A stretch of 64,000 bases of DNA from Spinellus fusiger. Its lineage: Eukaryota > Mucoromycota > Mucoromycetes > Mucorales > Phycomycetaceae. Positions 34,601 through 46,129 of the stretch are shown here, piece after piece; position 1 is the first letter of the stretch; every line of letters begins with the position of its first letter. A program made the position numbers and the translations under genes. The stretch covers positions 62,001-126,000 of the forward strand of contig JALLLS010000026.1 of assembly GCA_025094145.1 (NCBI GenBank), written 5' to 3'. A model generated the notes under the pieces. That model saw only the letters and a list, made by a program, of their open reading frames with translations. It was not told the DNA's origin and did no database searches.

Positions 34601-36756
34601 CTCAAATACTTTGTCATGCGTACTGTTCTCTGCTGGATCTGATCACCTGAATACAAATCACTCTGTACCTGTCTATCCACCAAATGTTGACCATCTAGAG
34701 AGCATAGAGGCAATGCACTCGCCCATCCTGGCTGTGGACTTGGTAGACGCAGATCTGACTCCAGTAGCACATAGTAATGCACTCCATACGATGCATTTAA
34801 AAAGTAATGGATCCAGAATAGTTTGTCTGTATCTCTTGGCACAATGCCATGAGGATCAAGTTTATCTGCTGCTGGATCCTGGCTCAACACATGCAACAGT
34901 CGATCACTGTGGCTGTCCTGATCCACAGCACTGTATCTGAAATTGAGTTTGACAGTAAAAGACAGTTTGGTGGCCTTATCGAGACAGCGACTGAACCGAT
35001 GAGAGTGTCGCTTGTTACGAACAACAGGCTCGGGTGAAGTTGTGGCGATGTAGGTGGAGGCAACCGAGCGAATGGAGTTCATCATTGTCTTTGCTCGAGA
35101 TATGCCCTGAGGACTGAAATAAACTTCTGAAGAAGGAAGAGTGATGTTCGTGGCGCGTGTCCAGTAGTAACGCATGGCCTCATAAGCCAATCGCCATGAC
35201 ACGGGTTGAAGACTGGAGGTGGTGACCTGACAGATGTAAGGAAAGGGAACACTGTTGTCGCTTTGGACAGAGGTGCTGGAAGAAGCCAGACTGGGTGTGG
35301 AGAAGCGGTGGGGATCATGAGAAGAGAACGAGTCTCTTACAGAAGCAGTGGTGGGTACTGCACTGCTCACTAGAGGCACAACAAAGTCCTGGTGAGGAGG
35401 AGGAAGAATAGCCACTGCACCAAGGATCATTCTCACTGCAAAATCCACAGGCAATACATCAGCAATAGAATCTGCTCTGTTGGGCTGGATGAGTTTGGTG
35501 CCTTTGCCAGTAAGAAGAATCACACCATTCGCACCATTCACGCCGTCTGCCTATAATACCCGCTTGTCAATAATAAGCTCTTGCTCTTCCTTGTCCCTTT
35601 TTTTCTTCTTTCTTTTTCTTTTTTTCTTTCTTTTCTTTCTTTTGTGATAAACGTACCCATCCCACCAATGGCTCCTGAAGACTAGGACCCAATGGACTGA
35701 GCCGCATAATTGTCATGGAAGAAGGCTTATGTCCCATAGCACGCTTTTTATCCACATGTTTAGCCAAAAGATGTTCTGATAATGCCTTTGAGAATAGATA
35801 GGTGTTTGGATAATGTGCCTTGTAATCGGGATAAAGAGTGGGAATGTCTAATTCAACAGGGTCAGTGTTCTTGTTCTTGTTCTTGTTCTTGTTCTTGTTT
35901 TGTTCTCTTACCTTCTATTGTTCTTAAGGTTGTTTCCAAAATAGCTTCAGGGCCTTGCTCTGGTAATGGTAGTAAATGATCAGACAGGCTTTCTGAATGG
36001 TGGACTTGAAGAGGAGACAGAAACACAAAACAGGAGAGTGGACAGGCACTGGCTAATTCTGCCAAGTGAAGTGTTCCTAGAGCATTGGTCTAGTGGCTGA
36101 TAAGTCCTTTGTTCTTTGCATCTGTTCTGTTACCTTGACAGCAAGGTCCAGTCGCTCATTTCCATCTACATTAGCAGCACAATGAATCACAATATTGACA
36201 TTCTCCATGACTGCCTTTTGATCTTCCTGACCCAATCCTAGGCCTGGCAGGGTAAGGTCGCCGTGAATAGGACGCAGCTTGTGTTTGACAATAGCATCGA
36301 AGAGTGTGGGTCCCAACTGTCTTTTGAGATTTACGAATGCCTAAGACCGAGTCAATAACAGCAGTGATAAGGTAGTCACAGCAGGGTATTTACTTTGTTA
36401 GCGAGAATATCCTCCTGGAGACGCTCGGCTGCCTGCATCTGTCGTCTGCCTGTGAGGGAGGGACGTATCAGCAGATATATCTTATCGACTTGGTTGTTCA
36501 ATGACTCGACTATCTTCCATAGCAATGCCTTTCCAATGAAACCTGTGGCACCTGTCAGCAGTATAGACTTGTGTTCGTAAAAAGAGTGTAGTGTCGGTTC
36601 ATGAAGAGGGTCTTCGGTTTCAAAGTCCTGGAGGTGCTTTACAAAGTCAAACACACTAGGAGAATCTGGTGTGGAAGGCAGTTCAGGACTGTGCATACTC
36701 AGATCTTGGCTTTCCAAGTCAGGATTGGTAATGGAAATGGTGGGGACCTGAGCCAT
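31661..36756 (-). CDS. fatty acyl-CoA reductase / glycerol-3-phosphate(DHAP)-type acyltransferase fusion
   Basis: About fourteen exons give roughly 1,490 residues. The N-terminal half is a NAD(P)-binding acyl-CoA reductase: LLTGATGFIGKALLWKI (dinucleotide fold), IYLLIRP, HGDLTLPGLGL, VIHCAANVD and YLFSK (the YxxxK active site). A linker of about 300 residues follows. The C-terminal half is PlsB/GNPAT-like: VVYIPVSKSILDPLL, GAYYVKRD, CLEKSRTHIGKYQPSYQDGLIEMV, VVLVPINITYE, and a long helical tail ending SEAYNLK. Reductases make fatty alcohols and GNPAT-type enzymes acylate DHAP; together these are early steps of ether-lipid synthesis. Motif I has Ser (codon 34013-34015) where the family has the catalytic His. 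No C-terminal SKL-type signal is present. Confidence 0.8.
35867..35896. repeat. GTTCTT hexamer repeat in an intron
   Basis: Five perfect units within an intron of the reductase/acyltransferase gene. A simple-sequence repeat with no implied function. Confidence 0.7.
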
Positions 36757-37093
36757 GGCTGCTCAGAAACGGGAAGAGGAGGGAGAAAATAAAAAGGAGA
36801 CTGTGATTTGTCGAGGTTACTCAAACTCAGCAAAGTCATGCGTAAGAAATCATGTGAACATGACAGGGCTTTTTTTTTTTTTTTAATTCTTCATTGGCTG
36901 TCACAGAAAGGGAGTCCTTGAATAGAGTCATATATAGAATTACATAATGGTAGATGGATTCGCCCCTTCTCTCTTCTCTTCTCTGCCTTTATTTTGTTAG
37001 TGCTTCTTTATATATATATATAAATATATTAATGAATATATATAATAGAGTGTCTTACTTCTTTACCTATATACCCTACGAACAACAGTAGAA
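36757..37093. promoter_or_regulatory. divergent promoter of lipid gene pair
   Basis: 337 bp separate the start of the reductase/acyltransferase fusion (minus) from 3-hydroxyacyl-CoA dehydrogenase (plus). A TATATATATA-rich stretch at 37012-37042 and a T-run at 36870-36883 are the visible features. Confidence 0.4.
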
Positions 37094-38132
37094 ATGATGC
37101 TTCCTCTCCTTCGCCGCAGTTACTCCACACAAAGAGCTATCCAGTCTGTTATGGTGCTGGGAGGTGGTCTTATGGGGTCTGGTATTGTACAGGTGGCAGC
37201 TCAGGCAGGCTACAAGGTGACCATGGTAGACACCTCTGAAAAGGCCCTGGATAATGGTCGCTCCATTATCCAAAAGTCTCTTGCCAGAGTAGCACGCAAG
37301 AAGTTTGCTGACAGTGAAGAGAGCCAAAGGGAGTTTATCCAGAGCGTGTTTGCCAATATCAACACCTCCACAGACACGACCCAAGTCGCGTCCACCAGTG
37401 ATCTTATTGTCGAGGCCATTGTCGAGAATCTGGATGTAAAGCAAAAGGTGTTCAGTAGTATGGATAAGGTGGCACCCGCCCACTGCATCTTTACCTCCAA
37501 CACATCCTCCCTGCCCATCACCAAGATTGCTGAGATCACGTCCTCCAGCAGACAGGAGAGATTTGCTGGCCTCCACTTCTTTAATCCTGTGCCTGCCATG
37601 AAATTGGTGGAGGTGGTGAGAACAGACGCTGTCTCTGACCCTGTGTTTGATGCACTTTTTGAATTCTCAACAAAGGTCGGAAAGTCCCCTGTCGCATGCA
37701 AAGACACTCCTGGGTAAGCACACCGAGACATGGGACAATGAGAAGCTAATGGAGTAAGTTTTATTGTGAATCGGCTGTTGGTGCCTTATATGATGGAGGC
37801 CTTTCGTATTATTGACCGTGGAGAGGCTTCTGCCAAGGACATTGACACTGCAATGAAGCTGGGTGCAGGCATGCCCATGGGTCCCATTGAATTGGCTGAT
37901 GTAAGTTAGCACTTGCTAGTGTAGAGGGTTAGGATCCACAGGAGGACTTATCATGCTGGGTGATGTGTATTAGTTTGTTGGTTTGGATACCATGAAGTTC
38001 ATTGTGGATGGCTGGAAGAAGGAGGGTAGTTTGGATCCTGCCCTTGTGAAATCCTCCAATGTATTGGATGAGATGGTGAGCCAAGGTCGCTTAGGACGTA
38101 AATCTGGACAAGGCTTCTTTGAGTACAAATAA
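37094..38132 (+). CDS. HADH: 3-hydroxyacyl-CoA dehydrogenase, mitochondrial type
   Basis: Three exons: 37094-37713, 37759-37910 and 37974-38132. A basic leader [15 protein letters not shown] suggests mitochondrial import. The NAD fold [21 protein letters not shown] follows, then the catalytic region [14 protein letters not shown] and [17 protein letters not shown], and the C-terminal dimer domain [47 protein letters not shown]. It oxidises L-3-hydroxyacyl-CoA in beta-oxidation. Length (about 310 residues) is normal. The first intron appears to end in AAG. A 166-codon antisense frame over exon 1 is a shadow. Confidence 0.94.
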
Positions 38133-38711
38133 ATAAACACGAGCCACGCGTAGATACTATCTTTTTATGTTTAAAGTCTTTTTATTAGTGTTATCATTAG
38201 TGTTATCGTTATTATGTGTAGGTAGTAGGTGTATTTGCGATTCTTGTTAACCAATAAATATATATATATAAAGGACACTACACAAGACATACTAAGTGTT
38301 TATAGAGAAAGATTTCTTTTAAACCGTACTTGTGTAGACTGTACTATTGACTAAGGAAGCAAATAGACATGGATTGACATGTGAAAATATAACTGTTGGT
38401 GACAAGTACTCTCTCTCTCTGGGTGTGGGTGGATTCTTCAATCGCCGACACTAGAGCAAATGGCCATTAGACTATCCTCTATTCTGTTTGATTTGACATG
38501 GTGAAAAGGGATTCATGACTCAGTCTAAATCCTATATCTGTAGCTATTCTTTATTTCGTTAGAAGATAAACATATAAAGACTGCTCTGATGACACTAGAG
38601 AACGCACTAAAATATATAACTTGTATAAAAAACCACCTTGGAAGAGACTATAATAATAAAGAAGAATAATAATAATAAAAAAAGCACAATACAAACACAA
38701 ACACAAACACA
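38133..38711. other. intergenic region upstream of ISU1
   Basis: AT-rich, with TATATATATAAAG at 38261-38273 and an AATAATAATAAT run close to the ISU1 start. It holds the HADH 3-prime end and ISU1 promoter. No gene seen. Confidence 0.4.
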
Positions 38712-39158
38712 ATGCTTAGAACCATCTTGGCTCGTCATTCCTGCACCTACACTTCTATAAGAACGTATCATCCCAGGGTATTGGATCACTACGAAAACCC
38801 TCGTCATGTTGGTTCTCTTGACAAAAAAAGTCCAGACATTGGTACAGGCCTGGTGGGTGCCCCTGCTTGTGGTGATGTAATGAAACTACAAATACAAGTG
38901 GATAAAGAGAGTGGAAAGATTACAGATGTTAAATTCAAGACATTTGGCTGTGGATCGGCTATTGCAAGCAGCAGCTACATGTCTGAACGAGTGTTGGGAC
39001 TCTCTATGAAGGAGGCAGGCAGTATAAGAAACACAGAAATAGCACACGAGTTAGCATTGCCACCTGTCAAATTACATTGCTCCATGTTAGCAGAAGATGC
39101 CATTAAAGCAGCCATCAATGACTATCAAAAGAAACAAAGTAAAACTCATCAAGAGTAA
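38712..39158 (+). CDS. ISU1: iron-sulfur cluster assembly scaffold ISU1/ISCU
   Basis: A single exon of 148 residues. The mitochondrial leader MLRTILARHSCTYTSIRTYH precedes the scaffold domain: ENPRHVGSLDKK, GAPACGDVMKLQIQV (first ligand Cys), KTFGCGSAIASSS (second), and LPPVKLHCSMLAEDAIKAA (LPPVK chaperone-binding loop and third Cys). The protein assembles 2Fe-2S clusters with the Nfs1-Isd11 desulfurase and hands them over through Hsp70. The middle helix (SYMSERVLGLSMKEAGS) differs from the usual SLATEWVKG sequence but length and ligands are intact. Its stop lies 56 bp from the stop of the opposing USP gene. Confidence 0.95.
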   Translation: MLRTILARHSCTYTSIRTYHPRVLDHYENPRHVGSLDKKSPDIGTGLVGAPACGDVMKLQIQVDKESGKITDVKFKTFGCGSAIASSSYMSERVLGLSMKEAGSIRNTEIAHELALPPVKLHCSMLAEDAIKAAINDYQKKQSKTHQE

Positions 39159-39214
39159 AAGAAACAAAGAGAGATATTTTTGATTTAATAAAGAGATTGA
39201 ATACACTATAACAG

Positions 39215-40989
39215 CTACATAATGGTGCAAGATGATCTGTTCCAACGCTTGTTTTTAGGGGAATATGTCTCATTATAAGATGGCGTGGATAGGGTGATGG
39301 GGGTTGACGGTGGTGTTGCTGGTCGGGCTTTCATGTCTGTGGATTGTCTTAGTCTTTTTTCTAACTGCTTTGACGCCTTCTTTATTAATGACTCTGGTTG
39401 TCTTATTGCATCTTTGGTCGGATGCACTATTTCTATAAAGAGGTCTTCTTCATCTGACATTTGTCTTGCTGTGTCGAGCGCTGTCTGAGGTGTAATAGAT
39501 GAATAGGGTATCAAGCCAATCTCTAGTTCTTGATCAGAGGCTGTAGTAAGGCATGTCGGTGGTGTATCTGACTTTTTGGAATCCCACTTATTGAGAAAAC
39601 TACTGCTCATGCTCACGGGTGTGTCTGGCAATTCAATGTCCAAGTGTTGGCAGTTCATATCTAATTTATAGATAAACATATATCCATCTGTAGCCAGTTC
39701 ATCTATAATGGCCTGAGATAGCACATTACTGCATACAATACGATTTGATTTTGCCATATCATCTATCCATTGCTATAAGTACTAGAAGAGAGGGGCATAA
39801 ACTTTACCTTGCTTCAGCCAGTAATCAACACCATCCATGGTGACTCGTGCATAGGCTAGATAGTGTCCTTTGGATGGAGACTCCCCCTTGTGGCAGATGG
39901 CACTTTGGAGTCGCATAACATATTGGATACTTCTTGAACATACAGAACATATAGGAGGGTGGGTATTATCAAGAAAACGATTGAATGGAATGTCTACGGG
40001 TATTTCCACTGGTCGTTGGTCCTTTACACATTCGCCCGTGTCATTATGAAAATACCGCTTCAAGACAATAGGAAGCACCAAATTATCATCTTCTAGCTCA
40101 TATCGCTGGTTCAGAATATCAGTACAAGAGTATGGCAAGAGAGCAAGAATTTGTAGTGCTTCTACTGTTACTTGTCGAGGCTTTTCATCTGATGAGCCTT
40201 CGAGTGAAAAGAAACTATGCTCGTCAAGTACAACATCGGGTGCATTGACTTCACGGGTAATTCCTGTCACTATACTATTATAAAAGTGGTCGCATAAAAG
40301 TGTCTCCAAGTGAAAGTAAGACTGTTCTGGTGGAAGACCAATGGCAAGAAGACGTTCAGTTGTGTACGTGATGTCATTGAAATCTTCTTTAGCACCATGA
40401 AGCAATCGAACATGAAACTGGTAGATTGTGAAAGATTAGATAAGAAAATTACAGTCATCAATGGACTCACTGGTAATGAAGGCTGTCTGAGTACATCTGT
40501 CAAAAAGACAAACAATTCAGTGGCGTCTTCTTGGGTCCAGCGACCACATGAGTTGAGGCCATACCAGCCTGACGCATTCAAGGCCTGACGAAGGTTTTTC
40601 ATATGAGTGCAAGTCACTAGGTTACCACTTCTGAGCGTATTGACTAAATTTCTTAGTTGTCTTTGAAGTTCTTGATTCTCTCGTTCATTTTCTAATCGGT
40701 GGACAAGAAGAGTGTCAAAGGCAGACAGTGAAATGTACATAGCAAATAATAAGGCATCAATATAGCAACTTGATTGTGCGTGGTTCTCACAGCCCATTAA
40801 ATTGTCGGTTGGTTTCGGTAAACCAGATACTTTGGACTGTCCAATAGTGAATACTCGTCTGATGTCTCTGGCAGCGATTCTTGTGTAAATTCGTAAAGGA
40901 AATAGAAATGGGTGTGTGCGTGGTGACTCTTTTTTTGAAGAACGAATATCCATGTCAAGGCAGTAATGTTTTTCTTTATTTGTTTTCAT
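39215..40989 (-). CDS. ubiquitin-specific protease with C-terminal CaaX box
   Basis: Three exons. The Cys box GCENHAQSSCYIDALLFAMY and WTQEDATELFVFL lie in exon 1. The middle contains LPIVLKRYF and a CSVC pair. The His box is KGHYLAYARV, followed by YWLKQDDM and DGYMFIYKLD. These identify a peptidase C19 deubiquitinase; the Cys box and early spacing recall CYLD-type enzymes. A tail of about 120 polar residues (TPPSTPITLSTP) ends in Cys-Thr-Ile-Met-stop, a CaaX prenylation motif. The enzyme may therefore sit on membranes. The protein is about 550 residues. The first ATG follows short AT-rich leader DNA. Confidence 0.85.
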
Positions 40990-43900
40990 AATTTAGTCAG
41001 ACTTGAATGCAAAGTAAAAATAAAGAATACAAGCAACAACACTTAAAGAATAGCTTCTTTCAGATATTTATGACTGTATTTGATAACAGGAACACGGGCA
41101 ACTTTTCATGACATAACAGACCTTGATCTATTATCCTACGATTAAAAAAAAGGGTTTCATATATCCTTGTCATTGAAATGGTACTTGTTATAATGGCTGC
41201 TATCCTATCGATCTCTGAATTCAGACTGAATAAGCTTGTCTGTGAGGTGCATGAATTGGGTTAAAGAAATTTTATATCTGCGACTGAATATATGAGATCT
41301 ACCGTGACAAAATATTCGGAATTAATGAACGGTTTTCATTCCTTTTTTAACGCAGTTATAAGCTAGTTCTTTGTTAGGAGAAATATGCCAGGTTTTCATT
41401 TATACAAAAATAATATATCTCCTGGTCAGTGATTGAATGATTACCTGTGCTGATAATCGTGCTCTAAAGTAATAATAATAATAAAAAAAGGTCAGTACAT
41501 TGTCAACTGATACTTACTTGGACGATATCATTTATGCTTAATGTTCTCTATTATTCTTATCTATTCAGTTGTTTTCGATTATCCATGTATTTATTATCCT
41601 TTACAGTATTCAATGAGTCTCAGTATTAGAGTACAATAAGAGTAATATACATACACAATCTCTCCATCATCTCTCTTGGTGTAGTTTGTACACAATATGA
41701 GTTAGTGTAGGGTTTGTGGTAAGGTGTATTCTCTTTGTATTTATTCAGGTTTTACACTTTTAATCTACCTTTATTTTATATTGATATATGAAATCATTAC
41801 AAGAGAAACAGGTGTCTATTACTACAAATCTTATTTTCTATATCTTTTGTTTTGGAAAACATTATAAAATTATTGAACGACTTAAAGGTATCTGTTAAAG
41901 TATATGACAATATATCAAAATATTCTTGGGTTTATTTTTAGTTCAGTGCTAGAAGTTTCTGTGTACATTTATTAGTTTTCCATGAAGATTCTTATAAATG
42001 ATTTCAAGAAATGTTGTAACCATTGTATTCATAATGATAATGAAAAGTGGATAAATAAACCTACAGTAAGAAACTAATCTACACTAAATACCATATTTAT
42101 TGAATGGACTGTCTCGAGAGTCTTGAGCAGAATACTTCTCTTTCTCTTTCCTGCTTACATTCTATTCAATCGTAAATATAAATATTTGAAAAATATGCCT
42201 TTAAGGTATAAGACATGGGTTAAGTCTTTAATCATTTATTATCTATAAAGAGTATTTAATGTGTAGGTCCATTTGCACATATTACTACTTTGACCATAGA
42301 GTTTTTCTTTTTTTCTTTTTTTCTTTTTTTCAGCATTTCTAGCATTTTTAAAGTATTAAGCAGGTAATTATTGATACCCAGACAATCATCAAATAAATAT
42401 CAATAGGATTAAAGTGTTTTATAAGCTTTAGAATAGCTTGTTGTCTCTTTAGCAAACATAAAGTCATATAGAGAATGCAATTCATTTCAAAGAAACCTGT
42501 ATGTCAATCATGCTACTATTTCTCCTTTTTTCTCCTTTTCTATTTTCTTCTAGTAATATCATATTAACGTTTTCTATCTTTATGTAATATAAAACAAATC
42601 CTAGATCGAGTTTAGTGGACTAATGCTTTCTTTTGAAACAAGTCTTCCAATATAGCTGTTTGATTGTTGATACTTGTTACTTTCATCATACAGAATATTA
42701 AACTATAATTATAATGCATGTACAAAGATTGACAGATCAGTGGCATTATGAGCTGTTCTCAACAACAAAAAATAGCTATTACTGTCTCATTATTTTTTGT
42801 ATAAGACTTCTTTTATTTTTATTTTGTTTTAAGAAAAGAATAAGAGTGACTTTATAAGGACTTAATATATTTATTGAAACTTGCTATTGTGCAAAAATAA
42901 AAGCACTCTTAGACTTTTAAGATATTTTTATAAATAATTGTTCATACAGCCTTTTTCTTTTATTATTACTTTTGTTGATCTTTCTTGGTAATAATATGAA
43001 TCATGATCCCTAACTCTCTAAACTAATAAATAATGAATGTAGACACTACATCTAATTATATTATTATTGAAATCACTATTACTACTTTCTGTCAAAAGAG
43101 AATAAGGATAAATGACTACATTAAGACCCATTAGATTATTCTCCACTACAAATATGTACAAATAGCATCGATGAATCTCCAATAGATTTCAAGTAATTGT
43201 TAGTATAAAATAAGAAATATTACCACTCAATCTCTTGGGTGTTTGAATATGAGGTTTAACACAGAACCCAAGATACTGGTTTTTATTGACATCATTGTGT
43301 TTGCTTGTTTGGACATAAGGAATATCTATATTATCTTTGCTCTCACACAGTAGTGTTTATCAATTAAACTGTCTTTGCTATCTATTTACTATAGGGTCGA
43401 TTTTTATACTATTTAGTAGTTTTTAAGTACTCTGAATAATGTAAAATGATATTATACTAAGAAAAATAAAGTTAATCTATAAATTTAGACGAGTGAGGCT
43501 ATTGTTTTTTAAACTAATATCAATAGCCTTACTAGTGCCATAAATATCAACTTCTTCTGTGAGTCCTATATTCTCTAATAACAGCCACAGTTGACTTTTA
43601 TGAATAAATAGCTGTTTATTTATCGTAAAGCCTTCTCTTGGGATCTCCTTTACTGGATGAACTTTATATTCCCTGTTTATTCCCTATTGCCACTGTTTTT
43701 CTGTTTTTCTGTTTATCTGTTTTTCTGTTTTTCTGTTTATCTGTTTTTCTGTTTATCTGTTTTTCTGTTTATTTTATTGACTGTGTCCTGTTTATTTTCT
43801 AACATTTTTTTTATTGATTTCATATTCCGTAATTATCTACTCCCCTAATAGTGAAGCTGAATTCTCTCCCAATCTCTTTCCAAGTTCACTTTGATAATAA

Positions 43901-44445
43901 TGGAAATGGCTCATTGTGATTTCAGTATATTCCTCCACTATGGATTTCAACCTCTTATCACCTTTTGCTCTGATTGGACACTGTCATCTTAGCTCATTTT
44001 TTCACCAACATTTCTGCAGTCGAGAGTAGAGGTTAAGGCTAAGAATCTTTACAACTACAACTAATATTGTCGTGCATATTCCTGTGAGTAATTAAAGAAA
44101 TGATAATAGTAATCATAGTGAATAGTAGACAGAAATGGCATAGAATAGATAGACAATTTAATGTGGTGTTATTCATTCTGAATTTTGGAGCATCACCATT
44201 GTCATTATCCTATGTATCCATCCTATGTATTCAGTTTGTTGAATAAATAATAATTGAGTCTATATTTCCTAATAAAGAGCTAGTTTATTTCTTATAATCA
44301 CATTGAATAAAAAAGAATGATCACTGCTCATTAACTCCGAGTCTTTCACATACTGAATGACGATTGGACAGATGCAGCTCCTATCCAAGTGCATTATTTT
44401 GTGGAGAAGACCCGTGACTGTTGAATGCCGTTACAGTCTACTACT
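40990..44445. other. 3.4-kb gene-poor AT-rich region
   Basis: No supportable gene or RNA. It holds pyrimidine runs near 42300-42332 and a 10-unit 8-bp tandem repeat at 43693-43772. It could contain decayed elements too diverged to recognise by eye. Confidence 0.5.
43693..43772. repeat. 8-bp tandem repeat CTGTTTWT, about 10 units
   Basis: Units alternate between CTGTTTTT and CTGTTTAT for 80 bp without interruption. A minisatellite-like simple repeat. Confidence 0.8.
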
Positions 44446-45439
44446 TCAATCTTGCTTTACTGCCTCCTGAATGCCATCTTTCTTTACTTCACTACTAGCC
44501 TTCCAACCCCATCCACCGAAATACCCCATCCATGTGACTTTCTCTTCTGTTTTGCCTTCGTTATCCTTGGATCCAGAGGTCAATGGCATTCCTTTTGCCT
44601 GTTTGTTGGGCCCAGAAACAAAAGAAGCCAAAGAATCAAAACTATCTGAACGCTCTACTTTGGTAGTTTCTTCGCTGTCTTTATCTGTCAGTGGTATAGG
44701 GTCGTGGAGAATACTGGGGGTTTGGATTGTAGGGGCATTTACAATAAATGTCGAGAATAGAGTAAATGGACTGACTGTCTTGAGATCCCAGTTCTCTTTA
44801 GGTATGGCTTCTGAAGCAGATGTAGGTGTGGATGTGGATGCAATGGTAAAAGATGAAGGTGCATGTACTTCGCTTATAGAAGCGATGTCTTTATCTTTTT
44901 TTTCATGTTTGCCCTAGTGTATCTGCATAAGAGACTCTTCCTCTCTATTGCTTCTTCTTTTCTCTTTGCACCACTTACCATCATATTATCAACAATTATA
45001 TTGCGTAGAGTATGGAGAATAGTTTGTGCATAAACAGACAGGTGGTGTAGTGCCCTGTTCTTTATCTCCACTAAGGATTTATCTATATGTGCCTCATGGT
45101 GTGTCAGCAATGGCTCCAACCAATCTTGATAGACGATTCTAGTGCCTTGTGTCTGGGGCAACATTAACCAGAGAATAAATAGGAACTTTATATCAGTGTA
45201 GAATGGAACCCTGTAGATGCCTCATGTATTAGGTCCATAAAGTGGCTATCTGCTTACCAGAATAAGAAGAAGTCTGCTATGTATTCTGCTACTAAAAAGC
45301 AAGAAACGACAACCCAGTAAGTTAAGAGAGGTCCAAACTGTGCGGGATTGTCAGCCTTGATGGCCTTGTAGCATATGTAGGCTGGGTAGAGCTGTAAGAA
45401 GAGTAACTTGGCTATGAAGTAGATGCCTCCAAAGAACAT
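44446..45439 (-). CDS. REEP/Yop1 (TB2/DP1/HVA22)-family ER-shaping protein
   Basis: At least four exons. The N-terminus FIAKLLFLQLYPAYICYKAI and LLTYWVVVSCFLVAEYIADF form the first hairpin. The second exon gives FPFYTDIKFLFILWL and LPQTQGTRIVYQDWLEPLL, the family signature. A helical region follows (HLSVYAQTILHTLRN). The last exon encodes a low-complexity tail of about 150 residues ending MGYFGGWGWKASSEVKKDG..KQD. Members insert hairpins in the ER membrane and curve tubules. The short hydrophobic N-terminus is of REEP1-4 type rather than the longer Yop1 form. The long tail is not part of the family core. Confidence 0.82.
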
Positions 45440-45676
45440 TGGTAAAGAGGGAGAAAAGGTGAGTTGTTACGCAGTTTTTTTGCAACTCATTTTCTCTTTT
45501 GGATGAGCATTGACGGAGTTTCCCTCATGTCACAGGAGTGTCAGCTGTTAAAGATACCTTCAGGGTGCTTTCTATTCTCTTTCTAAACTGCTAACTTTTA
45601 TTTTCATTTCAGTATTTAAAGTGAAAAATAAAAGCACTGTTTGTGTGTGTTTGTGTGTGTGTTTGTATATTTGTTT

Positions 45677-46129
45677 TTATTCATCAAATAAATCTCGAGC
45701 AATGGCCTGTTCAAATCCTAAGCGTGATTCAGTAGTGGAGGGTGGATTGGACTCAGTCTCTGGAGTGGCACTATGATGACTGCCGTTGGGCTCTTCCCTC
45801 TCATCACTTGGAGTAGGATTGGACTTATCAAACAATATCGTATGGAATGCCATGTCCAATTCCTCGCGGCTCACATCAGATAGATCCTTAGGAGCCTTGG
45901 GCGTGGGAGGGTTGTTTTTGTCGTGATAGTTGTGCTGAATAGAGATAGTATTCACTTTCAAGGTGCCTATAACATGGTGTTGGTCTGGTGTTTTTAGTGA
46001 GCTACTGTGGCTGTTAAACAGTGCAGAAGCAGAGATGAAAGGACTAGAAGAAGGCCTGTTGACAGCACGAACAATAGGCATAGAGTTGCGAAGTTTAGGA
46101 AAGAGGATGAACATGTTTGGAAAATCCAT
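45677..46129 (-). CDS. hypothetical protein with mitochondrial-leader-like N-terminus
   Basis: A single-exon frame of 150 residues. The start MDFPNMFILFPKLRNSMPIV contains basic and hydrophobic residues without acids after position 2, and SSPFISASALF could be a processing region. The body has a short conserved-looking helix (DLSDVSREELDMAFHTILFD) followed by a polar tail ending AIARDLFDE. No domain is recognised. A GT-rich tract and possible terminator DNA follow its stop. Real coding is likely from composition and leader, but function is unknown. Confidence 0.55.
   Translation of the reverse strand: MDFPNMFILFPKLRNSMPIVRAVNRPSSSPFISASALFNSHSSSLKTPDQHHVIGTLKVNTISIQHNYHDKNNPPTPKAPKDLSDVSREELDMAFHTILFDKSNPTPSDEREEPNGSHHSATPETESNPPSTTESRLGFEQAIARDLFDE

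Noticed and set aside
37076..37576. 166-codon minus-strand frame over HADH exon 1
   Set aside because: It is antisense to a clear NAD-dependent dehydrogenase, lacks any domain, and depends on the codon bias of the true gene.
43693..43772. CRISPR-like array
   Set aside because: Contiguous 8-bp units without spacers; it is a simple tandem repeat, and the genome is eukaryotic.
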